Made by a program: the position numbers and the translations under genes. A stretch of DNA of 64,000 nucleotides from the NCBI GenBank assembly GCA_016860845.1, contig BOKF01000005.1, positions 248,001-312,000 of the forward strand, given 5' to 3'. This document shows positions 55,592-63,817 of this stretch, in pieces. This DNA is from Chloroflexota bacterium. GTDB lineage: Bacteria; Chloroflexota; Anaerolineae; 4572-78; J111. A model generated the notes under the pieces. The model ran no database searches. It saw only the letters and a program-made list of their open reading frames with translations, and was not told the DNA's origin. Position 1 is the first letter of the stretch. The number at the start of each line of letters is the position of its first letter.

Positions 55592-55666
55592 TTGTGTTGA
55601 GTTCCTATGAGTTCCCTCATTTTCCAGGAAACTCAAGCGGACTCATAGGAATTCCGGGAACTTATA
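55592..55666. repeat. Palindromic word element before the Pvc16-like gene
   Basis: The left words gagttcctatgagttccct and ttccaggaaactc face right words ggactcataggaattccggg. The halves pair as an interrupted hairpin. It follows the design of the other leader elements and lies in the 114-base gap before the next gene. Confidence 0.5.
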
Positions 55667-55695
55667 GTTGGATAATCCCCTAAAGGTGAAGTTGA

Positions 55696-56532
55696 ATGAT
55701 TAATGACCTGGACGAGACCTTACGGAAACTTCTTATCCGCGAGATTCCCATCAAAAATGGTGAGGTGGAGATCAGCTTCGACCAGCCCAAGCGGGAATGG
55801 TCGGCCCGGCTCAACCGGCCCACGCTGAATCTCTATTTATACGATATCCGTGAGAACAATAAACTGCGCCAAACCCAGCCGATGTGGGAGGTTGAGCGCC
55901 AGGCGAATGGCACGGTCACGCAGCGGCGCAAGCCGTTCAGGGTGGATTTGCATTACATGATTACAGCCTGGGCGGCTGAACCTGAAGACGAGCATCGCCT
56001 TCTAACCCGGACTCTGATGGCTTTGTTTCGCTTGCCTCACTTGCCGGACGACCTGCTGCCGGAGAGTCTGAAAACTCAGCCCGTGCCGGTCCCGGTTATG
56101 GTGGCTCAAGAGGAAGAAATACGGAATCCGGCCGAAGTCTGGAGTGCGTTGGACAACGAACTGCGGCCGACCATTGGCTGTATGGTGACCCTGGCCCTTA
56201 ACCCGTACCAACCGCTGACCACGCCGCTGGTCCGCACCCGCGAACTCAGGATTGGCCAGTCTGGCTATCCCGAAGATCATGAACTGACCAGCCCCGCCTC
56301 GGCCGACCTGTTCTGGACTATCGGCGGGACGGTGCGCAGCGAAAAGCCGCTGGACAAGGTGCAGCTTACGCTGGTGGAGCAAGGGCTGAATATCCCGCTG
56401 CAACCGGAGGGCCGCTTTATGGTTGGTAATTTAAAAGCCGGCGATTATACCCTGGAAATCAGCGCCGAGGGCCAGAAGCCACGCCAGCATAAAATTACGG
56501 TTCCGGCCCCGGATTATGATTTGACGGTATAA
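55696..56532 (+). CDS. eCIS Afp16/Pvc16-like (DUF4255) protein with C-terminal beta domain
   Basis: A 278-residue protein. Residues 1-190 match the DUF4255/Pvc16 N-terminal family: PTLNLYLYDIRENNKLRQ, then PFRVDLHYMITAWA and LLTRTLMALFRLPHLP. Afp16/Pvc16 proteins cap the tail tube and set or terminate its length. Residues 200-278 add a carboxypeptidase-regulatory-like beta domain (LKAGDYTLEISAEGQKPRQH) that the basic family lacks. It is the first structural gene after the cargo bank. Confidence 0.9.
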   Translation: MINDLDETLRKLLIREIPIKNGEVEISFDQPKREWSARLNRPTLNLYLYDIRENNKLRQTQPMWEVERQANGTVTQRRKPFRVDLHYMITAWAAEPEDEHRLLTRTLMALFRLPHLPDDLLPESLKTQPVPVPVMVAQEEEIRNPAEVWSALDNELRPTIGCMVTLALNPYQPLTTPLVRTRELRIGQSGYPEDHELTSPASADLFWTIGGTVRSEKPLDKVQLTLVEQGLNIPLQPEGRFMVGNLKAGDYTLEISAEGQKPRQHKITVPAPDYDLTV

Positions 56533-56579
56533 GGAGGATTGTGCCGGCAAGAATTGTAGTAAATGACAACTTATTTAAG

Positions 56580-56655
56580 TGGTAAACAGGTGAAACGTGA
56601 AGCGTGATGAATTTACCGTACTATTTTTCACGCCTCACGTTTCACCTGTTCCTTG
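56580..56655. repeat. Palindromic word element upstream of the sheath gene
   Basis: acaggtgaaacgtgaagcgtga on the left pairs with tcacgcctcacgtttcacctgt on the right, with an AT-rich loop. The gap from 56533 to 56814 holds no gene. Unlike most similar elements, this one ends about 160 bases before the start codon, with aaggagg-like sequences both just after it and at the gene. Confidence 0.6.
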
Positions 56656-56814
56656 CGGAAAGGAGGGGTAGTTAAAACCCGGATTAGTAGCGAAAAAGAA
56701 TTGATTTGGAACTCGTGTCCCAGTTTTAGTCAGCAAGAAGCAGGCGCGCGTGGCATAGGTTACTCAGCGTGCAGACATGTAAAGTAGAAAATACATTCAA
56801 CCAAGGAGGTTATG

Positions 56815-58500
56815 ATGCCAGAATATTTATCACCGGGGGTTTACATCGAGGAAGTAGATCGTGGCCCTAAACCAATTGAGGGGGTTGGGACAGCCATGGC
56901 TGCCTTTGTCGGCTTCACCGAAAAGGCCCAATACACGGAGCAGGTTGATGGTGAGATTGTCACCCGCGACTTGCTCAATCAACCTCAATTGATTACAAAC
57001 TGGAGCCAGTACGTGGAGCGGTTTGGGCAATTTGTGGATGGAGCTTATACGCCCCATGCAGTTTATGGTTATTTTCTTAACGGCGGCACGCGCTGCTATG
57101 TACTCAGCGTTAAAACCATCCCTCAAGCCCAGGTAGCGCTGCTCAATGCGGATGGAAAACCCCAGTTAGTGGTCAGGGCCAAACAAGCCGGCTTTGAGGG
57201 GCTGCGGATGCGAGTCAGGGTTGACACCCCCCAGTTGCCTGAACCTAAAACGCCTGCCACCAAAAAAGGCGACAAGCCCAAAGAAGGCGAGGCTGCCCCG
57301 GCTGAAACCCCTGAAGAAGCTGCTCCGGTCGCCGAGAGTGGGCCCCAATCCTTTACCCTGACTGTTGAGCGAGAGAGGAGCGGGGGCGGCTGGCAAGTCA
57401 AAGAAGTTATCCCCGATGTGGCTCTGGCCCAAGAGGTTGACGAGAGCGGCGCTAAAACCGTTCGTGTTGTTTTCAAGGACAATAAAGCGCCCCAGTTCGT
57501 TAATGTATTTGTGGCGGACTCCTCTGCGCCGCTGGCCAAGGTTTGGCCCCGCGCCCAACAACAATCTCTCAGCATTGAAAACAATCTATTGACCCCGGCT
57601 GAGTACAAAGACTTTCAGGGTGAGGCCATGGAACGCACTGGTATGGAAGGGCTGGAAGCGATTGACGATATTACTATGGTCTGTGTGCCGGATTTGATGA
57701 CCCCCATGCCGGGCCAAAAACTCGATCTGGCGATGGTTAAAGCCGTCCAGACCCTGATGATTGCCCACTGCGAACGCATGGGTGACCGGGTCGCCATTCT
57801 GGATGCGCCTCCGGGCATGAACCCGCAGCAAATCAAGAAGTGGCGCATGGATACGGCCGGTTACGACTCCAGCTATGCAGCCCTCTATTATCCCTGGGTT
57901 GAAGTGATGGACCCGGTACAAAACCGCCCGGTTCACATCCCGCCCAGCGGCCACATGGCTGGTATCTGGGCGCGCAATGACAACACCCGCGGCGTCCACA
58001 AGGCCCCGGCCAATGAAGTGGTGCGAGGCGCGACCAACCTGGCTTACAATGTGACAAAAGGTGAGCAGGATACGCTGAATCCCAACGGCATCAACTGTAT
58101 CCGCGCTTTCCCCGGCATGGGTATCCGGGTTTGGGGCGCGCGGACGCTTTCCAGCAACCCCTCCTGGCGTTACTTGAACGTGCGCCGTCTCTTCAACTTC
58201 ATCGAAAAGTCCATCGAACGGGGGACGCAGTGGGTCGTCTTTGAACCCAATGAGCCACGGCTGTGGGCGCGGGTCCGGCGCGACGTCAGCGCTTTTCTGC
58301 GCATGGTCTGGCGTGATGGGGCGCTCTTTGGCCTCTCTCCGGCGGAAGCTTTCTACGTCAAGTGCGACGAGGAACTCAATCCCCCGGAGTCGCGTGATCT
58401 GGGCCGGCTGGTCATCGAGATTGGCCTGTGTCCGGTCAAACCGGCTGAATTTGTCATCTTCCGCATCAGCCAGTGGGCTGGGCCTAACGCGGCAGAGTAG
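56815..58500 (+). CDS. Contractile tail sheath protein (eCIS)
   Basis: A 561-residue sheath subunit. It opens with MPEYLSPGVYIEEVDRGPKP, the nearly universal start of sheath proteins, and the C-terminal domain has RTLSSNPSWRYLNVRRLFNF and WVVFEPNEPRLWARVRRDV. An insert at about 140-260 contains a Lys/Pro/Glu-rich linker. Afp and PVC carry three sheath genes; only one is seen here. AAGGAGG lies at ideal distance from this ATG, the second of two adjacent ones. It forms the contracting cylinder around the inner tube. Confidence 0.95.
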   Translation: MPEYLSPGVYIEEVDRGPKPIEGVGTAMAAFVGFTEKAQYTEQVDGEIVTRDLLNQPQLITNWSQYVERFGQFVDGAYTPHAVYGYFLNGGTRCYVLSVKTIPQAQVALLNADGKPQLVVRAKQAGFEGLRMRVRVDTPQLPEPKTPATKKGDKPKEGEAAPAETPEEAAPVAESGPQSFTLTVERERSGGGWQVKEVIPDVALAQEVDESGAKTVRVVFKDNKAPQFVNVFVADSSAPLAKVWPRAQQQSLSIENNLLTPAEYKDFQGEAMERTGMEGLEAIDDITMVCVPDLMTPMPGQKLDLAMVKAVQTLMIAHCERMGDRVAILDAPPGMNPQQIKKWRMDTAGYDSSYAALYYPWVEVMDPVQNRPVHIPPSGHMAGIWARNDNTRGVHKAPANEVVRGATNLAYNVTKGEQDTLNPNGINCIRAFPGMGIRVWGARTLSSNPSWRYLNVRRLFNFIEKSIERGTQWVVFEPNEPRLWARVRRDVSAFLRMVWRDGALFGLSPAEAFYVKCDEELNPPESRDLGRLVIEIGLCPVKPAEFVIFRISQWAGPNAAE

Positions 58501-58571
58501 GGTCTACTGATTACTATTTACTATTTTTGAAGGGGTGTTCACGAACCTCTGACACATTACCGCTAATAAAA

Positions 58572-58640
58572 AGGTAGCAGGGTAGCAAGGTCGCAGGGAT
58601 GTACAATCTCCCTGTCTACCGTCTACCGTCTACCGCCTAC
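58572..58640. repeat. Dyad of short tandem words in tube-gene leader
   Basis: ggtagcagggtagcaaggtcg faces gtctaccgtctaccgtctac. It ends 13 bases before AAGGAG of the tube gene. It is almost the same element as at 28756-28822, which lies in front of an unrelated catabolic gene. Confidence 0.65.
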
Positions 58641-58661
58641 TATTTTCAAAGGAGATAACCT

Positions 58662-59117
58662 ATGGCTGGAAAAGCTGGACGGGAGACTGATCCCCTAATT
58701 GGTTTTAATTTTGGGCTAGAAATTGAAGGCAAGATGAGTGGCTATTTCACCGAGTGCAGCGGCATTGGCTCGGAGCACGAGATCATCGAGCACAAGGTGG
58801 TCAACGAAAAGGGCCAGGAAATTGTGCAGAAGATTCCCGGCCGGATGAAGTGGCAGGATGTCTCGCTCAAACGGGGTGTTACCGCCGATATGCAGATTTG
58901 GGACTGGCGGGCTATGGTCGAAAAAGGAGACCTGAAAGGCTCACGCACCAACTGTTCCGTCGTCATGTTCGACCGCAACTACGAAGAAGTGGCTCGCTGG
59001 AACTTTGAAAACGCCTGGCCTTCCAAGGTGACCGGCCCCAGCGTCAAATCTGACAGCAACGAGATTGGCGTCGAAGAAGTAACCATCGTCCACGAAGGCA
59101 TGTGGCGGGTTTCGTAG
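58662..59117 (+). CDS. Tail tube protein 1 (Afp1/gp19-like)
   Basis: A 151-residue protein of the T4 gp19-like family: GFNFGLEIEGKMSGYFTECS, GRMKWQDVSLKRGVTADMQI and WDWRAMVEKGDLKGSRT are standard. The closing EEVTIVHEGMWRV segment is typical too. It polymerises into the inner tube that is driven out by the sheath. AAAGGAG stands before the ATG. Confidence 0.94.
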   Translation: MAGKAGRETDPLIGFNFGLEIEGKMSGYFTECSGIGSEHEIIEHKVVNEKGQEIVQKIPGRMKWQDVSLKRGVTADMQIWDWRAMVEKGDLKGSRTNCSVVMFDRNYEEVARWNFENAWPSKVTGPSVKSDSNEIGVEEVTIVHEGMWRVS

Positions 59118-59131
59118 CCAGGATATAAGGC

Positions 59132-59503
59132 ATGAGCTTACAAACCGAGTTCGAGTTCATCCTGCCGCGTGGTTACGTTGATAAAGACGGCAACTTGCAC
59201 AAACACGGGATCATGCGCCTGGCTACGGCCATGGACGAGATTGCTCCGCTGCGGGATATGCGCGTGCAAAATAATCAAGCCTATCTGGTCATCATTCTGC
59301 TCTCGCGGGTGATTGTCAAGTTGGGCACCTTACCCCAGGTGACCACCGGCGTCATCGAGAATCTCTTTGCCGCCGACCTGGCCTATCTCCAAACTCTTTA
59401 TCGCCGGATCAACGAGGAAGGCACCAGCGCGATCAAGGTGACTTGCCCGGAATGTAAAACTCAATTTGAGGTGGATTTAGCCAGCCTGGGGGGGGAATTG
59501 TAG
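59132..59503 (+). CDS. Tail-assembly protein with CxxC, likely frameshift donor
   Basis: A 123-residue protein of the phage tail-assembly type found after the tube gene in eCIS loci. EFEFILPRGYVDKDGNLHKH and the helical RDMRVQNNQAYLVIILLSR are visible; Cys105 and Cys108 (CPEC) may bind metal with partners. It ends CTG GGG GGG GAA TTG TAG. The G-run allows a -1 slip into the DUF6760 frame, giving a product of about 177 residues. Tail-assembly chaperones of many phages use just this device, so the short and long forms may both be made. Confidence 0.85.
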   Translation: MSLQTEFEFILPRGYVDKDGNLHKHGIMRLATAMDEIAPLRDMRVQNNQAYLVIILLSRVIVKLGTLPQVTTGVIENLFAADLAYLQTLYRRINEEGTSAIKVTCPECKTQFEVDLASLGGEL

Positions 59504-59541
59504 GCTACCCTCTTGACCGCCTGCACAAGGAGGTAGCCTAC
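59488..59541 (+). promoter_or_regulatory. Candidate programmed -1 frameshift signal
   Basis: Eight G residues at 59488-59495 contain the slippery heptamer G GGG GGG in the frame of the tail-assembly gene. After a 5-base spacer comes a perfect 10-bp stem, gtaggctacc (59500-59509) with ggtagcctac (59532-59541), loop 22 bases. Slip site, spacer and stem order match known -1 frameshift signals. The donor's own TAG lies inside the stem. Confidence 0.65.
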
Positions 59542-59664
59542 ATTGCCTATCATTTTCACTGGCCCCTGGCGGAAATCCTGAACCTGGAGCACTCGGCGCG
59601 GCAGCGTTGGGTTGAAGAAATCGCAGAAATCAATCGCAGGCTAAATGAGGCGGCCGGGCAGTAA
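59497..59664 (+). CDS. DUF6760 open frame without a usual start codon
   Basis: The frame encodes GYPLDRLHKEVAYIAYHFHW, then a helix ending NLEHSARQRWVEEIAEIN, which is the DUF6760 family of short eCIS proteins. No ATG, GTG or TTG exists in this frame between the upstream in-frame stop (59467-59469) and the conserved region; only ATT at 59497 and GTA at 59500 occur. So it is probably translated by -1 frameshift from the tail-assembly gene, or less likely from ATT. A missed base in the G-run would also explain it. Confidence 0.75.
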   Translation: MVGYPLDRLHKEVAYIAYHFHWPLAEILNLEHSARQRWVEEIAEINRRLNEAAGQ

Positions 59665-59675
59665 TTTGCCGGAAA

Positions 59676-59701
59676 CGGCAGAGATTTCATAATCTCTGCC
59701 G
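59676..59701. other. Perfect hairpin after DUF6760
   Basis: cggcagagatt and aatctctgccg form an 11-bp perfect stem with a 4-base loop. There is no T-run on either side, so it is more likely an RNA-stability or processing element than a terminator. It separates the first tube block from the small helical gene. Confidence 0.55.
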
Positions 59702-59816
59702 TCTGGCCGAGCCTCTGCCGGGTAAATTGAGATAGCACGATGCAAGTGACGGCAAATGCCGGTCATTTCTATTCCGAACTGAGGTTATCAGGAAAGCTAC
59801 ATCGAGGCGGTAACAG

Positions 59817-60020
59817 ATGCCATCTGAACAATTTTCTGGGGGGGACTCACCCCAAAGCAGCGAGACGGGAGCGACCACTGCCGCCCCGCCGGCAGCGAGT
59901 ACACCTGCTGGTGAAGAGATCAATTTGCAGGTTCTGGCCTATAAGGTCTACCTGCTGCTGAAACAAGAGTTAAAATTGGAACAAGAACGATTCGGCCGGT
60001 CAGGTCTGAGGAGGTTTTAA
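59817..60020 (+). CDS. Small helical eCIS protein before second tube gene
   Basis: A 67-residue protein. Residues 1-32 are a Ser/Thr/Ala/Pro-rich disordered start; residues 33-60 form a helix (NLQVLAYKVYLLLKQELKLE). Similar short proteins are regular members of these clusters, and their role is not established. Its TAA shares a base with the ATG of the next gene (TAATG), indicating coupled translation. GAGGCGG precedes the start. Confidence 0.7.
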   Translation: MPSEQFSGGDSPQSSETGATTAAPPAASTPAGEEINLQVLAYKVYLLLKQELKLEQERFGRSGLRRF

Positions 60021-60490
60021 TGCCTGCACAAACTCGTTACACTGAGTCTCGCTTGAATCAAGATCACGTCGCCGCTTTTAGATTCTACATCGAAATTGAG
60101 GGGATCATCAAGGGTTGGTTCACCGAGTGTACCGGCTTAAGTGTGGAGCGAGAGATCTTTGAATACAAAGAAGGTGGGGTAAATAATTTTTCCCACAAGT
60201 TGCCTGTCCGCACCAAGTATGCAAATCTGACCCTCAAACACGGTATGGCCGACGATGAACTGTGGAAATGGTTTGACGAAGGGTCTAACAACGGCCTGGT
60301 CAGCCGGCAGAGATTTTCGATCCTTTTATATGATGCCAGCAAAACCAAAGTTAAACGCTGGAATGTTTTCGACGCTTACCCGGTAAAGTGGGTAGGCCCT
60401 GAACTAAAATCTGATAGCAGTCAAGCTGCTATTGAAACCCTGGAAATTGCTCACCACGGGTTAGAAATGGAAGGCTGGAAAGACGCTTAA
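60020..60490 (+). CDS. Tail tube protein 2 (Afp5/gp19-like)
   Basis: A 156-residue gp19-like protein: FRFYIEIEGIIKGWFTECTG, then KLPVRTKYANLTLKHGMADD and WKWFDEGSNNG. It resembles the first tube protein in fold but differs clearly in sequence, as Afp1 and Afp5 do. Afp5-like proteins form the tube layer next to the baseplate and spike, so this is probably the initiator ring. Confidence 0.93.
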   Translation: MPAQTRYTESRLNQDHVAAFRFYIEIEGIIKGWFTECTGLSVEREIFEYKEGGVNNFSHKLPVRTKYANLTLKHGMADDELWKWFDEGSNNGLVSRQRFSILLYDASKTKVKRWNVFDAYPVKWVGPELKSDSSQAAIETLEIAHHGLEMEGWKDA

Positions 60491-60627
60491 AGAACGCGAA
60501 CTAAATAATTATTCCTGGTCTCACCTTCCCGCGTTTCGCGTCGGTGGGAAAACGAGACTGGGAAAGACGCCCATTCTTAACCTTAGCCATCTGCGCTAAA
60601 AGTCACTTGTAACAAGTCACCGATACT

Positions 60628-63015
60628 ATGGAAACGACACAACCAGGTCAAGCCGAACCGGAACAAACCAACCCAATAGTTCGTGCTGTCACGACAGTCG
60701 TGCGCCAAACTCAGCGCTCTGTGTCGCCCTGGGTGCAGCGCTGGTTGAGCCAGCCGGGCCGGACCAGGCAAATGAGCCGTTTGGAGCAGCGGCCCATGGC
60801 CTTTACCGCGACTCAGGCCCGTGCTGTCGTCAATCGAGTTCAGCGCGTGGCCGACCGCACCCGCATTTGGCGCCCCAATGTTGGCTCGCTGGAACCGGCC
60901 TTGCCGGATCGTTTCAGCCAGGCGATTGTGGATCGCTTCCAACCGTGGGGCGACAAATATCAACCCCAAACCGCCTCCCTTGGGGATGGGGACGAAACTG
61001 AACTGGTCTTCACCGGGGCGGCGGCTGCGGGCGGTTTCAGAGCGGAAGAACCAACTTTTGAGCCGGAAGCAGCCGCAGAATCTGCGCCTCCCCCACGCCC
61101 CGCGCCGCCGCCCTTGCCCCGCTCCCTCCCCTCCGATGTCAAGCGCGTCATGGGTCCGGCTTCCCCGGCTAAACCTGTTCAGCGCCAGGTGACACCTCCT
61201 GCTAAAACGCTGTCACCTCGCGCGCGGCGTTTCTCGCGGATCGAAGAATTAGCGCCGGGTAGTAAAAGCGGAACGTCTTCTTTTGAACCACCCGCTGTTT
61301 CTCCGGCTCCGGCTGAACGAACCCCGCTTCAGCCAAGCCCAAGCCAGGCAGAGAGCGAAATTCCAACTCCGCCCTCTGCTTTGCCTGCTGTTGAAAATTT
61401 GCCATCTCCCGCCCCCAGCCAGCCAGCCGTGCCGCCAGCTTCGGCTGAATCGTCGTCTCCCCCAGAGTCTCCTGCGGCTCCCCCGGCTGTCCCACAAGCT
61501 GCGCCTGCCCGTCCCGCCGTTCAGCGCCAGGCAGACATAATACCCCCGGCAGAAGCAGCCTCCTCCCCGGCTCCCCAAGCGACTCCCCTACCACCCCAAG
61601 ATCAACCTGCTGCCGGTAAAGAAGAGACTATTTCCCAGACATCCCCGGCTCCTGCTGTTCCTTTGCCTCCTGCACTTCCCTTGGCCCTCCCTACCCCCGC
61701 CCCCCTAGGCGAACAGACGCCGCCTGCCCCAGAAATGCCGGCGGAACCGGGTCAAGTGAGTGAGCCGCAGCCCAAACCAGAACTGCCTCCCGCAGCCCGG
61801 CCAATTCAGCCGGAGCCGCCGCGGCCCACCATCCAGCGCCGCGAAGAGACGGCCCGCCCGGCAGAACCGGTTTCACCCGTTGATTCGCCTGTTGCAGAGG
61901 AACCGGCTTCACTGCCGCAGCCGGAGCCGGTCAACCTTCCCCGCAGTTTGGAATTGCCTCTGCCGGTTTCGAAGCCGTCCCTGGAACCACCCCCACAGCC
62001 CGAGCAGATCTCTCCTGCCCCGGCGATGCCCGACCTGCCGCTTCCCCCGGCGCGGCAAACAATCACGCCTGTCACACCTCCGTCGTCGCCGCCGGAGCCG
62101 GCATTGCCGGGTCAACAACCTGCCAGCCCTCCCCCGCCTGTCGAGCCTGAGCTGCCGTCTCTCCAGCAGCAGCGGGAAACTGCCGCGCCACCCTTAGCAG
62201 GACCGTCACGTCCGGTTGAGCCGGCGCTTCCGGCAACACCAGAGCCAATAGTCAGCCGGCAGGTTGTTGAAAAAGGAGAAACTCCGCCGCTTGCGCCTCC
62301 AGCAGAGCCGGCTGCACCTGCCCAGACGGCAGCCAGCGAAACTCAGCCGGTAGAGATGGCCAAACCTGCGCCTGCCCTGGAAACAGTGATTCAGCAGCGC
62401 GCCCAGGCAAAAGCCAATTTACCGCTGACGACTCCGGGTTCAATTCCCGGCCCGCTAAAAGTGGGGAGTTCGCCTGCCGCCACACCCTTGACCACAAGAC
62501 CGCCGCTCTCTGCCGGACCGGGCGGGCCGGTCGCCCAGCGGCAAAGCGAGAAGAGGGCAGGACCATCCCTGCCTTCTCAGGTCGAGCCGGCAACGCCTCG
62601 CCTCTCACCTGCCGCCCCACCCGTTTTAACGTCTCAGGTGCGCCGGCCCGCTATGCCCTTTTTGCAGCGAACGCGGGTTAGGCAGCCCACTGTTGTCTCG
62701 ACGGATAGCTCTGCCGGTGTGTCTGAAATGATGACTGCTGTGACTGAGTCGTCGGTTGCCCCTCTGCCGTTGGCCCCCGTGCAACGGCAGACAACAGCAG
62801 CCAGGAGCGTGGTCCAGCGCCAGGAAACCGCTCCTGACTCTGCCGGAGCAACGACTGAGACGTCCGGCGAGACAAGCAGCGCGGCGGCTGCTCCATCAAC
62901 CCAGGGCCAATCCGGTGAACAAAAGCCTGACCTGGATCGCCTGGCCCGGCAAATTCTGCCGCAAATCAAGCGTCTGCTGGCTATCGAGCAGGAGCGGCAG
63001 GCCAGGAACTATTGA
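60628..63015 (+). CDS. Long Pro-rich disordered eCIS protein
   Basis: A 795-residue protein. Residues 1-110 look folded or helical (FTATQARAVVNRVQRVADRT). Residues 135-700 are extremely rich in Pro, Ala, Glu and Ser, with scattered VQRQ, IQRRE and SRQVVE motifs like those in the cargo proteins. The final ~30 residues are a conserved-looking helix (LARQILPQIKRLLAIEQERQ) similar to the end of the small helical protein at 59817. It stands between the second tube gene and the LysM gene. It may be a linker, scaffold or cargo-binding component; no enzyme motif is seen. Confidence 0.75.
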   Translation: METTQPGQAEPEQTNPIVRAVTTVVRQTQRSVSPWVQRWLSQPGRTRQMSRLEQRPMAFTATQARAVVNRVQRVADRTRIWRPNVGSLEPALPDRFSQAIVDRFQPWGDKYQPQTASLGDGDETELVFTGAAAAGGFRAEEPTFEPEAAAESAPPPRPAPPPLPRSLPSDVKRVMGPASPAKPVQRQVTPPAKTLSPRARRFSRIEELAPGSKSGTSSFEPPAVSPAPAERTPLQPSPSQAESEIPTPPSALPAVENLPSPAPSQPAVPPASAESSSPPESPAAPPAVPQAAPARPAVQRQADIIPPAEAASSPAPQATPLPPQDQPAAGKEETISQTSPAPAVPLPPALPLALPTPAPLGEQTPPAPEMPAEPGQVSEPQPKPELPPAARPIQPEPPRPTIQRREETARPAEPVSPVDSPVAEEPASLPQPEPVNLPRSLELPLPVSKPSLEPPPQPEQISPAPAMPDLPLPPARQTITPVTPPSSPPEPALPGQQPASPPPPVEPELPSLQQQRETAAPPLAGPSRPVEPALPATPEPIVSRQVVEKGETPPLAPPAEPAAPAQTAASETQPVEMAKPAPALETVIQQRAQAKANLPLTTPGSIPGPLKVGSSPAATPLTTRPPLSAGPGGPVAQRQSEKRAGPSLPSQVEPATPRLSPAAPPVLTSQVRRPAMPFLQRTRVRQPTVVSTDSSAGVSEMMTAVTESSVAPLPLAPVQRQTTAARSVVQRQETAPDSAGATTETSGETSSAAAAPSTQGQSGEQKPDLDRLARQILPQIKRLLAIEQERQARNY

Positions 63016-63035
63016 AGTAGTCTAGGAGTCAGATT

Positions 63036-63719
63036 ATGCCCACTAATCCAACGAAAGCCATCATCCGCAATATCGCCACCAAGGAAGAGGTTGAATGCCA
63101 GTTTAACCCCAACGAATACACCCTGAGCAAAACTAATCAGTGGACCAATAAGCCCAAAAAGGGGGCAAATGTGGGCAAGACTGATTTTGGGGGGGGCCAA
63201 CCGGCGGAATTGAAACTCCAACTCTTCTTCGATACCACGAACCATCGCAACAATGTGGATCAGCAAAACAACCTTAAGCATGAAGACGTTCGCCAGTACA
63301 CCAACATTATCTGGGATATGATGATGGTCAATTCCAGCACCCAGAATCCAAAATCAAAAAAAGGCGAACCGCCGCAAGTCCAATTTCAGTGGGGTAAAGG
63401 CAGCTTTTTTACGGCGGTCATTAAAACTATCACCCAAAAATTCACCATGTTTCTTGACGATGGGACGCCGGTGCGGGCCACGTTAGATGTCACCTTTCAA
63501 CAATACAAAGATGAAAAGATTTTTGACCCACAAAATCCGACCTCGCGCAGCGAAGCCCGAAAAATTTGGGTGGTGGTAGAAGGCCAAACTCTGGATTGGA
63601 TTGCTTACCAGGAATATGGCGACCCGGCCATGTGGCGTCACATTGCCGAAACCAACGATCTGGATAACCCCAAGTCGTTACGCTCAGGACAGATTTTGAA
63701 TTTGACACCATTGCCATGA
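63036..63719 (+). CDS. eCIS LysM-domain baseplate protein (Afp7/Pvc7-like)
   Basis: A 227-residue protein. The N-terminal part (KEEVECQFNPNEYTLSKTNQ) is diagnostic of the Afp7/gp53-like family. A LysM-like domain closes it: VVVEGQTLDWIAYQEYGDPA, then RHIAETNDLDNP and LRSGQILNLTPLP. In the baseplate it links the tube start to the spike. It follows the Pro-rich gene by 20 bases. Confidence 0.92.
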   Translation: MPTNPTKAIIRNIATKEEVECQFNPNEYTLSKTNQWTNKPKKGANVGKTDFGGGQPAELKLQLFFDTTNHRNNVDQQNNLKHEDVRQYTNIIWDMMMVNSSTQNPKSKKGEPPQVQFQWGKGSFFTAVIKTITQKFTMFLDDGTPVRATLDVTFQQYKDEKIFDPQNPTSRSEARKIWVVVEGQTLDWIAYQEYGDPAMWRHIAETNDLDNPKSLRSGQILNLTPLP

Positions 63720-63720
63720 A

Positions 63721-63795
63721 AGGGAGTAAGGAGTAGGGAGTAAGGAGTAGGAATGAGAAAATATCCCTACTCCCTACTCCTTACTACTTACTCCC
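63721..63795. repeat. Palindrome of tandem 'ggagtag' words
   Basis: Left words gggagtaaggagtagggagt and gtaaggagtag face ccctactccctactccttac on the right. The arms pair nearly completely around an AT-rich centre. It ends about 14 bases before AAGGAG of the final gene. Confidence 0.7.
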
Positions 63796-63817
63796 CTCTT
63801 ACGTCCAAGGAGATGTG

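Noticed and set aside
63721..63795. Tandem units resembling a small CRISPR array
   Set aside because: The units are 6-8 bases long with no spacers and form a dyad, so this is a palindromic leader element.
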